Below are positions 49,075-58,874 of a stretch of 64,000 bases of DNA, one piece after another. This DNA comes from Hirsutella rhossiliensis (taxonomy: Eukaryota; Ascomycota; Sordariomycetes; Hypocreales; Ophiocordycipitaceae). The stretch lies in assembly GCF_020360975.1 (NCBI RefSeq), contig NW_025408687.1, positions 372,001 through 436,000 of the forward strand, written 5' to 3'. A model generated the notes under the pieces. It was not told where the DNA came from. It saw only the letters and a program-made list of their open reading frames with translations, and did not search any database. How positions within the stretch are numbered: position 1 is the first letter of the stretch; every line of letters begins with the position of its first letter. A program made the position numbers and the translations under genes.

Positions 49075-49642
49075 TCTTAAGGTATATAAGCAAAAGCGGA
49101 ATTTTGGGAAATTAAGGAATTACGTAAGACTACGTGATAGAGGGGAAGAAGGAGTATAAGGTAGGATTTTCAACGGAATTTATTGGTAGTGTATTGGTGT
49201 GTGGAAGAGGTGTTTAAGATAATAATTCTCTATCTATCTACTAGCGGACATGCTGTCTTATATAGACAATTGTAGCTGAACGGAAGAACCTTTCGGGACT
49301 AGATTTAGGCTGCCGTATAGCCCTGAGACTAGGGAATTCCGTGATACCTCGAGTGAATCTGGAAGTGTCTTGGTTCCACTGATATTCGTGTTTAAAGGAG
49401 GTTGGTCGTGCCGGTGTTCTTAAGAGGTCTTAGCTAGCATTCTAAGCTAGCTCTATTCCTTCGATTCCCGATTATACGATAACCGGCAACCCGTTTAATG
49501 TATAATGACATGCAAAATAACGAGCGATTCTTGTTCTATAGGATGAGATTTTGTCTATAATTAATATACTACTTATTAGCTTATATAATCGGGAGAGTAT
49601 ATTATAGCTGCTTTATTTATAGTAGGAACACCGTTCCTTATA
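49075..49642 (-). repeat. CopC copy 2 5' LTR (568 bp)
   Basis: Right LTR, the 5' LTR in coding sense. Nearly identical to 43626-44193; differences are mostly CA/TG versus TA, showing post-insertion mutation. Confidence 0.94.
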
Positions 49643-51699
49643 AATACTAACTATATTTATATCGTCGGCGAAGCCGACGGTATAAATACTATATATTATA
49701 CTAAGCCTTTTATATAGGGGGGTTATATAGTATAGAAATAGGATTAAGGATAAAGGGGAGCTTTAAGGGACTCCCGTTAGTACTTAAGTTAGCTCTAAGG
49801 TCTTCTTATCGAAGTAAAGGGTCGATCTCCTATCGCTTACGAAGCTTTATATTAAGCTTATAAGCTACCTAGGGTATCCCTTAAGCTTTAGTTCCCTTAT
49901 AAGCTTATTATAGTTAACTATATCGAATATACCTTTAATATCTAGCTATAAGAATAATACGATACCCCTTTAAGCCTACGTTGCGTATACTAGTTCCGTT
50001 ATTAGTAGGATCGCTACCTTCGTAGAGCGTTCCCTCCTATTCCCTATTTATCCGTTTAGTAGGATACTATTTACCTCTATTACTCCCGCGATCTTCTAAG
50101 CTAGTATCTACTTAAGTACTTTTCCTACTATATGTAAGAGGGAGATTAGTCTCTAACCCCCTACTATATAGTAGGCATCTAGCCTCTTACTTAGCTTCCG
50201 GATAACTACTATATTCGCGCTATAAAACTAACCTAGGAAATATAAGAGTTAGGTATAAGCGTTAAAGATCGTAGCTAGTTACTAGACTAAGGCTAGGCCG
50301 TACTTCTTAATAAACCTTAAGGGGACGCTATCTAGACCCGCCGCTTTCTAGCTTACTATCTTACCTAGCGCCCCTATAACGTTAGCTAGCTAGATCTATT
50401 AGTTAACTATAAGGGTCGCCTTAGCCGTAGGCTAGGGTAGCCCTTAGGTCGTGCTAGCCTTTAGTAGGAAGAACTTAGCGGCTAGTAGCTAGGCCTTCCC
50501 TTTAAAGGTTTCTATTAGTTAGTCCTTACCTTCTTTAACTAGCGGTAGGATATAGGTCGGTTCCGGTAGTAGCCTACTATAGAGTCTTACTTACCTTTTT
50601 ACGTTCTAGAGCTTAGTATTATCGGCGCTAAATTCCTCTAAGAACTCGCGCTAGTAGGCCCTCCTCGCCTTATAGACGGTCCGCTTCTAAGCTATAGACG
50701 CCTTATATAGGTCTTCCTAGTTCGCCTTATTCCTTTCCTACCTATACTTCCTCCTTACCCTCTTAGCCTCCCTTATCGCCCTCCCTACCTCTAGGGTAAA
50801 CTATACGTTGCCCTTAAGTAATACTCGCCCTTAGTATAGAACTATAGCTATCGCGATCTACGCTAGAGTAGCGAAGATATAGTCTAGGTCCTTATCGATA
50901 TCCTTAAGCGTCTAGAGTATTAATTAGTATAGTCCTAGCTAGGACGTAGTCTTAGCTTTAACTAGCTTTACTTCCGCTTCTTTCTACCTTAGGGCCGGTT
51001 TAGGTGCCTAGGCCTAGGTATCGACCTATAGTATAATAGTTTAAGGGATATAGTCTAACCCGGTTAGGTCTAGGTCGGGCCTAGTATACTATATTCCGGT
51101 CTCTAGTATTGCCTAAGCTAGGTTAATAGTACTATCCCTTTAACTATAGAAGAATCTTATATACTCCCCTCTTAAGGTAGCGAGTTTAAGTTATAGCCTT
51201 ATCGCCTTTTATATAAGTTATATCGCGCTATCTAAGGTTTTATTATATCTATCTTAGAGCGGGTAATAGATATTAAAGTCCCTTACTATTACTATAGGGT
51301 ACTTTAGTTTAATTACGCTTAGGTTATATAGCGCTCTTACCCTCGCGGCCCTTAGTAGTAAGTAAATCGCCTATAGTTTAGTACTATCCCTAAAAATCAC
51401 CTTACTTTAGTTTAGTCTAAACTAAGGCGACTAAGTCCCTAGCCCGAGCCTTTTATATATATATAGCGCTCCTCCCTTATTAGACTAGGCTATAGGCGCC
51501 GCTCTAGGGGGGGGGGGGCCGCCTCCCGGTATAGCTTCTACTTCCTATAGTACTATTAGGTTAAAGCCGGCCTAGTAATAAAGCGCTAACTAAGCTAGCT
51601 CGTATCTCTTTTATATATTCTAGAATAGTACTTTTAGTTATATATAGGTAGGGTTAAGGTAAAAGGGGTTATCTATATAAGGAGGGAGGTGCTCTATCT

Positions 51700-53150
51700 C
51701 TTAGCGCTTCTCTATTTACTATACTTACGAATATCGTTTATACTTAGTTCGGCCTCCCTAGCCCTATTGGCCGGCGGGTATCTTAAGCTCGACCTCTTAT
51801 CTTAGCGCGGTCTACTTAGTCCCCGCTTCTAGACTATAGTCGATTTAAGAACGCCCTAGGTTTCGATAGTAAGGAGCACCTATTACTTAGCGTATATCTA
51901 AGTATTCGCGAACCGTTAAGGTCGTTATAAGTAGTTTTCCCTTACTTTTTCCTAGGCTTTATTCGCTATAGGGTAGGTCTAGGTCTACGATAGGTAGTCC
52001 CCTTAGTATAAGATATAGTTATAGGGGATTTCGCCCTTCTTAGCCTTATATTTATCCTCGCCTTTATTATATACTATGCTCTTATATTAACTATAGAGTT
52101 ATATTAATATATATTACTTAGCGATATAGCTATATCTATAGTAGTTATAGTACCTTTATAGTTAGACCGACTTATCGTAGGGTTTATATTAAAAGATCTA
52201 TACTTTAAGGACTAGGCTTAGGTCGTAGAGCCTATTAGCCTCCTCTAAGCTATTAACCCTAATAAGTATAGTTATCGCCGTTAATATCTTAGATTAAGGG
52301 CATAGCGCCTAGGCCTAGAGGACCTTAACTTTATTCGCCTTTATAATCTTATAAAGTAATTACTCCCTATCTACTATCGCTACCCTTAAGGGGACGTTCT
52401 TTACGACTACTATATACGCGCGGCGGGAGATTATAGCCTCTAGTCTAAACACGGCCTTAACCTAGCCTTAGTCCCTTTAATAGGCTCTCGCCGCGGTATT
52501 AAATATAACCGCAATATCTCTACTTTAGAGGCGCCTCGCCGCTATAGCGCTCGTAGCTTTTAGGGCTATATTTACCGCCTTTACTATATCCTTCGGTTCG
52601 CGGCTTAGGATTTCGGGCGGTGCCTTAGTAGGGACTATAATAATCTCGCGTTTATAGCGCGGTAGGACCTATTTTACTATAGCTTCGTATTAGGTCGGTC
52701 CCTTAGTCTCGGCTACGACCGCGGCCTAGGTTCGCTTAGGGCCCCCTAGGCCTAAAGCGATGCCTAGGCGGAGTTCTTCCTTAACTACCTCCTTAATTAT
52801 ATCCTAGATTATCGTCTTAAAGCTCTCGTCCGCGCGGAGTACCGCCGACGACGCGCTACTAGCGCGGCTCTTCGCCTTAGAGAGCCGTTCGACTATTGCC
52901 TATACCCTACCGAACTATACGCTTAGGATAAAGCCCGCGAGTTCGTTATATACTACTTTTTCTATAAGGTCGCTCGGCGCTTAGGCCGGTATTATATCGC
53001 TACTTTAGGTTTATTAACTTACTCTATCGGGGTATATAAATTCGGGTAGCGTCTCTTCGCGCTACGCGCTCTAATCGAGCCCGGTACGTCGAGGGCCGCT
53101 ACTATATCTACCTACCCCTCGGCCTTAGCGTAGTATCGTTACTAAGGGTA
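51700..53150 (-). pseudogene. LINE ORF1 with zinc knuckles
   Basis: Minus-strand gag-like ORF1 with moderate RIP. N-terminal part: SKAKSRASSASSAVLRADES near 52850. Middle: ALKATSAIAARRL and FRLEAIISRRAYIVVVKNV (52560-52390), an RNA-binding-like region. C-terminal knuckles at about 52200-52000: YYNYYRYSYIAK (CYNC-Y-GHIAK pattern) and YILY-GDYLS-T-TYPIANKA (CxxC-GDH...C pattern). It ends before the ORF2 endonuclease. ORF1 binds the LINE RNA. Exact start and stop codons are lost. Confidence 0.83.
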
Positions 53151-53245
53151 ATTAATACTACTAAATTAATTCTTAGTATTAGTTAGTATTTTAGTCGCGA
53201 TATATACCCGCTATAGGCGTATATTAGTTTCGCGAGAAGTTTTTA

Positions 53246-56200
53246 ATCGATATATACTTCGCTATCTATATTAGTATATATAAAGGCATTTATTATATTT
53301 ATTTATAAAGCTTCGAATTCGTTAATAATAGCTAAAATAAGTAGAATTCTAATAGATTTAGGTCTAGCTATAGTTAAGAAGGTATCTAGGAAATCTAAGC
53401 TATAGATCTACTTAAATCCCTATATTATAAAACGGGCTTTATATTTTATTATATTATTTTAACTATCCTTCTTAATAGTATAGACTTAGCGGCCTCCTAT
53501 AGCCTCCTTATCCTTAGGAAGGTAGGAAAATTCCTAAGTTTTATATTTAATTAGCTAGCTAATTTCCTTAATTATAGCTTCTTTCTAAAATACTACTTTA
53601 GGGCTATTTATTACTTATTTATAAGTCTTTAGAATTTTTAGATCTTAATTTTCTATACTAGCTAGAATTAACTCTATAAAATCGTAGTTTAGAAATAAAT
53701 TAACGTTAGGGTATTTAATATAGTTAGAATCGAACCCTTCTAGCTTCTTAGGTAATTCTACTACTATTTTACTAGTAGTAGGAATAGGATCGTTATTTAG
53801 AGACTCTTCTTTTATAGAGGGCGAAGGACTTTTATCTCTAGGTTCTTTAGTAGCTTCCTCTATAGGGATATAGCTTTCTAGCTTATCTTTATTCGGAATA
53901 GAATTAAAATCAAAGGTATTATTACTACTAGAGATTTCTAGATTTTTTATAAATTTATTTTCTAGTATAGTAATATCTCTAGAGATAGTAATCTTTCTCT
54001 TAGAAAAATCCTAGATTTTATATATATTTTCTAAATAGCCTACTATTATTCCCTTAAAAGCTCTATTATCTAGCTTATCTTTAGGGTCTTTATTCTTATA
54101 ATATATAAGGCTTCCGAAGGTCTTAATTTTATTTAAGGTCTTAAAGGGTAGTATTATATTATCCCTCTTTTTTATAAGACTTTTAAATCCTATCGTAGAA
54201 TACGGTAATTTATTATATAAATAGGTAGCTATTAAAACAGCTTCTCCCTATAAATATTTAGGAAGCCTAGTAGTAAATAAAAGAGCTTATACTTTTTCTA
54301 ATATAGTACGATTTATTTTTTTTATTCTACCGTTAGATTCTAGCGTCCTAAGAGGACTAGATTTAAAGGTAATTCCTTCTTTTTTATAATAGAGCTTTAT
54401 TTTATATATAAATTCTTTAGCATTATTAGAAAATACTTCTCTAATCCTAGTATTTTTAGGGTTATTTTCTACCCTATTTTTAAATTCTAGGAACCTATCT
54501 AGAGCTTCTCCCTTTTTTCGAAGAAGGTATATTTCTAGATATCGGGTTCCTATATCTAGGAAAGAAATATAATAGTAATATTTATTATAAGTAGGTACTT
54601 TAATTAGCCCCTAAATATCTAATACTATTTTTTCTAAATAAGAATAAGACTTATACGAAGGTTATTTATTAACCTTATTCGTTGCTTTAGCTTTAATATA
54701 TATTTCGCATTACCTTATTTTATTTTCCTCTTTTAGAGGCATTTTTATATCCTTATTATATCTTTTTAATATCTCTAAAATAGCCCTACTATTTACATGC
54801 CCTAAGCGTAAGTACTAAGTATAAAAATCTATATCCTTTACTTTTAAAGACGTAATAAGGATCGATTAGCTTTCTAATAAAGGTTCTATAGGAATATAAT
54901 ATAATTTATTTCTAAGAAATCCTTTAGTAAGGACCTTAGCCTTATTATCTAATAAAAGGACTTTATTTCCTCCTATTAAGGCATAGGTATTATTAAAATA
55001 AGATTAGGATAGTATATTTACCCTTAATTTAGGTATATAAAAGTAGTCGAAGGATATACCTTTTCTACTATATAGGAACTTAAATACTAAGTCCCCTTTC
55101 CTTTTACTAATATAAAGGAAGCTTTTCCCTAGTAAACTTTAGACTTAATTTCTTTATAGTTAATAAGGAAATTCTTATTAGATACTATATACTTAGTAGC
55201 TCCGGTATTATAAATAAAATTAAAGATCCTTTTATTTTTATAACTAGGAAATCCTCCTTCTCTTACCTTTAAAACTAATTCCTTTATTCTAGGAATTAAG
55301 GCTTCTAAAGGTCCTAAAAGAAAGTCTTTATTAGCTTCTACTATAGGGGTATTTATAGAGGTTAAAATTACCTCTAAATCCTTAGACGTTTATATAGGGG
55401 TCGGAGCCCTAGAAAGGTCTATAAGGTCGATATCTAGGTCTATATTTTCTTACGAAGCTATATTTAAGACCTTATTACTATTATCCGAATCGGACTCTAG
55501 CTTTATAATTTAAGCCTTCCTTCTTTTATTAGTAGTAGAAATACTACTAGAAGGGGATTTCTTCTTAAAAGAAGAAGATAAAGAAAAAGATTTTCTCTTC
55601 TTAGAAATTCGAGTCCTATTATCCTTCTTTCCTTTATTTAAAACCTAATAAGTAGGAGCCTTATTTAGGTATAATTTATAGCAATTTACTATAAAATGCC
55701 CTGGTTTTTTGCATTCCTTATAATAAGGAGTATCTATAGAATTTCTATAGGATTTCTAAGGCTTCCTTCGTATTAAGAAGGCTTTCTCTAAAGATTTATC
55801 TATATCCTCTATTCTTCTAGCTTCGTCTAAAAGACTAGCTGTTAGGGATTTAAGGGTAAACGCCGTAGAATTATGCCTAAGGCTCTACGTAATATTTATA
55901 ATATAGCTTCTAAATTCCTTATTAAGGCAATTAAGAATCTATGCTATAAGGATAACTTCTAGAATTTCTATATTATAGGATTTTAAATCCTCGTAGATTT
56001 CTTTTACCTTATAAAGGTATTTCTTTAAATTAGAGCCCGAGGGACTAAGATTAAAGAGCTGCTTTATAAGTAAATAATTCGACGAGAAATTCGACGGATT
56101 ATATAGCTTTATAAGCTTATCCTAAGTAGCTTTAGTATTTATTAAATGCTTAATTTATATTAAAGGGCTATCTTTAACTTAAAGAAAAATCTAAGATAAA

Positions 56201-56535
56201 GCTTTTATAGTCTTTATATAATTTTCTTGCTCTAAGGTAGCGATAAGCTTTTCCTTAGTAAGGATAGCTCTTATCCTTATAGTCTAAAGAGTATAATTTA
56301 AATTTCCCTTAAGTCTAGAGAATTTATATTCTTTTTATCTACCTATTTTATATAAATTCGGTATTATTTCGTTTATAGGGATCGAGAAGTCTAAGCGGGA
56401 GTTTAAGAGCGTAGGAAGGTAGAAAAAGTTATTAAGGGGATTTTCGAAAGGAATTTTAATCGGGTATTTCGATAAGGAATTTCAAAGGTATAAGTTAATT
56501 TCCTAGCTTAAAAGGAGTAAGCCGGGCTTATAACC
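53246..56535 (-). pseudogene. CopC copy 1 gag-pol, 5' part
   Basis: Counterpart of CopC copy 2 45811-49074, beginning with the second copy of the LINE target duplication. The integrase core near 54600-54420 keeps its frame without the gaps seen in copy 2 (ISFLDIGTRYLEIYLLRKKG and onward). Protease near 55215-55180 and gag knuckle near 55680-55720 (YKECKKPGHFI-NC type) are recognisable. PBS at 56521-56535. Confidence 0.85.
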
Positions 56536-57103
56536 TCTTAAGGTATATAAGTAAAAGCGGAATTTTAGGAAATTAAGGAATTACGTAAGACTACGTAATA
56601 GAAGGGAAGAAGGAGTATAAGGTAGGATTTTCAACGGAATTTATTAGTAGTATATTAGTATATAGAAGAGGTGTTTTAGTTAATAATTTACTATCTATCT
56701 ACTAGCGGATATACTATCTTATATAAATAATTATAGCTAAACGGAAGAACCTTTCGGGACTAGATTTATGCTGCCGTATAGCCCTAAGACTAGGGAATTC
56801 CGTAATACCTCGAGTAAATCTAGAAGTATCTTAGTTCTACTAATATTCGTATTTAAAGGAGGTTGGTCGTGCTAGTATTCTTAAGAGGTCTTAGCTAGTA
56901 TTTTAAGCTAGCTCTATTTCTTCGATTCCTAATTATACAATAACCGGCAACCTATTTAATATATAATAATATATAAAATAACGAGCGATTCTTACTTTAT
57001 AGAATAAGATTTTATCTATAATTAATATACTACTTATTAGCTTATATAATCGGGAGAGTATATTATAGCTGCTTTATTTATAGTAGGAACACCGTTCCTT
57101 ATA
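56536..57103 (-). repeat. CopC copy 1 5' LTR (568 bp)
   Basis: Right outer LTR, the 5' LTR in coding sense, same limits as in copy 2. The next bases, GCTTT, do not repeat the left flank. Confidence 0.92.
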
Positions 57104-58539
57104 GCTTTAAAGGCCCTATAAGTATAATAGGGCTAGGGCTATTAAGTATTAGTTATTTCCTTATAGACTTTATATTATACCTTATTAGTTATAAGGTGCT
57201 CTCCCTTATAATTATAGTATTAGACCTTAAAGTAAGAGTAGCCTTAGCTAGCCTTATAGCTAAGGTAGTTATAGTCCTTAGTTAAGTGCTTTTCTAAGTA
57301 AAATATATACTTAATAAGCTATTAATAAGTCTAAGGGTTATAGCTAAAAGAAAGGCACTTATAGTACTATATATATATAGTATATTCCTTATAGGCCTTA
57401 ACTTAAATCTATAGGCCTACTATATAAAGGCCTTTTTTTTAGTATTTAGCCTTTATAGCCTTTAAAGGGACTATAAAGATAATAGATCCTACCTTTTATA
57501 TTAAGCCTAGGGTGCTTAGCTACCTAGGCTGCCCTAGGATATCGATCCTACTAAAGGTTTTAGCTTTTACGATAAAGATATTAAGGATAGGGGTCTTTAA
57601 AAGGTTAGGGACGCTTTAGGCTACTAGCTTAGTTTAGCTAGTAAGAAGGTCGGCCGATTTAATAGGTAGCTCCTTAAGGTATAAGGACTACTTTTCCTAC
57701 TACTTTAAAAGCTTCTTTACTATATATAGGGCCTTTATCGTTATAACTATATTACCTTTATTTAAAGTTAATAGAGCTAATATAGCTAGTTCTTTTATAG
57801 CCTTATTAAGCTTATTATAAAGAGTAATAAGGTTAATAGTAAGTATTAGTAATTCCTTTTTTAGCTTTAAGATAAGTTAAAAATCCTCTTTTATATTCCT
57901 CTTAGCTAGGGCCTTAGTTAGGGCTTTTACTAAGGCTTTTACTAGAGCCTTAGCTAAGGTCTTAGCTAGGGCTTTAAGCGCTTTCTTTATAGTAACCTTA
58001 GCCTATAAGCTCGCTTTAAGGTTTCCTTAGGTAGCCTTAAGCTACTAAGCGGCCTTAGGCTAGTATAGGGGCTATTATAAGGGCTATTAGCGGTCTAAGG
58101 TTCTTATAGCTGCTTTCTTAAGCCTTTTTATAAGGGTCTTATAAAAGGGTTTAATTTTTTAGGCTTCCTTAAAGGCCTAGAGGGCCTACTAAAGAAAGCC
58201 CTAAGCTTAGTCCCTAGGGAAGGGGTGCTAGGGCTAAGGCTAGGTCTATTATAAGTATTAAAATATAGGCTAGATAAGTATAGGGCTAATAAGGCTACTA
58301 AGGGTAGCTCTCTTTTACCCCTTTACTTACTTTAAGGGCTAGTTAGGCTAAAAGTAGCTAGCTTAAAGTAAGGCTAGGCTAGGCCTAAAAAAGCTAGTCT
58401 TTAATATAAGCTAGGTATTATCTTTTATCTCTATATCCTCTAGGTCTTAGTCTTAGGTCCTAGGCCTTTCTAAGGTCCTTAAAAGGTATTAGCTTTTTAG
58501 AGCTTCCTTTAAGCGGGCCCTAGCCTCTAAGGTACTTAT
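57104..58539 (-). pseudogene. Second LINE: ORF1 remnant, truncated by CopC1
   Basis: Minus-strand frame beginning near 58539 (ATA in place of ATG, then STLEARARLKEAL). Middle: a heptad-like KALAKTLAKALVKALVKALT run near 57960-57890, likely coiled coil, and KELAILALLTLNKGNIVITI near 57790. C-terminal knuckle pattern near 57345-57160: CLSFSYNP, LSYKAS-GYSYFK, NYKGEHLITNKV, compatible with three CCHC fingers of LINE ORF1. The frame meets the CopC1 LTR at 57104 and its ORF2 is not on the other side of CopC1. A run of 14 G at 58557-58570 lies upstream. Confidence 0.68.
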
Positions 58540-58874
58540 TTTAACCCTTAGGTTAAGGGGGGGGGGGGGGTTAAAGTTAAAGGGGCCCTCCTTAGGTCTA
58601 GGCTAAGGTCCTAAGTTAGGTCTAGGCTAGGTTTTATTAGTAAGGGGTATATACCCTTAGTTAGTAAAGGTAAGGAAGAGTTTTTTACTTATATAAAAGA
58701 GAACCTCGCTTAATTTATAATCTTTAGTAGTATATTATATACCCGCTAGTAGCTATATAGGGCTATACTAAAGGGGGCGTAATATACTATTTATAGGGGT
58801 TCTAGGTATATACTTTTTTTATATTTTAAGCTTAGTTTCGAAAAGTTAGCTAAGAAGATATAAAAGCTATAAAG
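58540..58874 (-). other. Leader of the second LINE up to the GypA copy 3 junction
   Basis: Non-coding sequence 5' of the ORF1 start, containing a 14-G run (58557-58570). Homology to GypA ends abruptly near 58875, so this may be the 5' end of a LINE that inserted into GypA copy 3. Confidence 0.5.

Larger units (their letters stand above)
43626..49642 (-). mobile_element. CopC copy 2: youngest Ty1/Copia element
   Basis: 6017 bp with two 568-bp LTRs and TSD AATAC (43621-43625, 49643-49647), inserted in LINE ORF2. Unlike all other elements it still contains many CA and TG dinucleotides, so it arrived late or escaped most RIP cycles. It nevertheless has RIP stops and several one-base losses, so it is not intact. 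Coding order on the minus strand is gag, protease, integrase, RT, RNase H. Confidence 0.95.
42380..51700 (-). pseudogene. LINE ORF2: endonuclease, RT, C-terminal CCHC (interrupted by CopC2)
   Basis: Apurinic-type endonuclease at the right: DLIVL-EVEAIPGG near 51530 and IVIVRDFNIYYPL near 51285-51250 (GDFNIHHPLW is usual). RT: GG-RLISLLHIVGKVL near 50150 and LDIKGIFDIVNYNKLI near 49930. The catalytic FADD is intact at 49661-49672 because its GCC-GAC-GAT codons escape RIP. CopC2 interrupts 9 codons later; on excision the frame runs GFADDINIVSIRPNEATIVA. The rest lies left of 43626: RLLGV, GGKLYRITRDLT, then LNNFLFD--VPSI and the remnant of the C-x-C...H...C finger near 42600 and FLRLSRLRQFNLA near 42400. 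The ORF2 stop is around 42330-42400. Confidence 0.88.
39873..53245 (-). mobile_element. Tad1-like LINE nested in CopC1, split by CopC2
   Basis: Flanked by the 11-bp duplication ATCGATATATA (39862-39872, 53246-53256), long as expected for target-primed reverse transcription. The 3' end on the left carries a (TTA)6 tail, (TAA)6 in sense. Net length without CopC2 is about 7.35 kb. It encodes ORF1 with zinc knuckles and ORF2 with endonuclease, RT and a cysteine/histidine C-terminus, all on the minus strand. About 2.5 kb between ORF2 and the tail are not explained by LINE coding sequence. Confidence 0.92.
37215..57103 (-). mobile_element. CopC copy 1: Ty1/Copia element split by a LINE
   Basis: Outer 568-bp LTRs at 37215-37782 and 56536-57103. 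After removing the LINE insertion (39873-53245 plus one TSD) and the solo GypM LTR (39163-39612 plus one TSD) about 6.05 kb remain, close to the 6017 bp of CopC copy 2. The element is heavily RIP-mutated. The bases flanking its LTRs differ (ATTAC left, GCTTT right), so it lacks a visible target duplication, unlike every other full element here. Confidence 0.9.

Noticed and set aside
49663..49679. Perfect 7-bp hairpin CGTCGGC-GAA-GCCGACG, considered as terminator or recombination site
   Set aside because: It is simply the codons of the LINE FADD catalytic box and neighbours.
51507..51518. Run of 12 G, and 14 G at 58557-58570
   Set aside because: Considered as signals; more likely slippage-prone homopolymers within LINE sequence, with length uncertain in any assembly.
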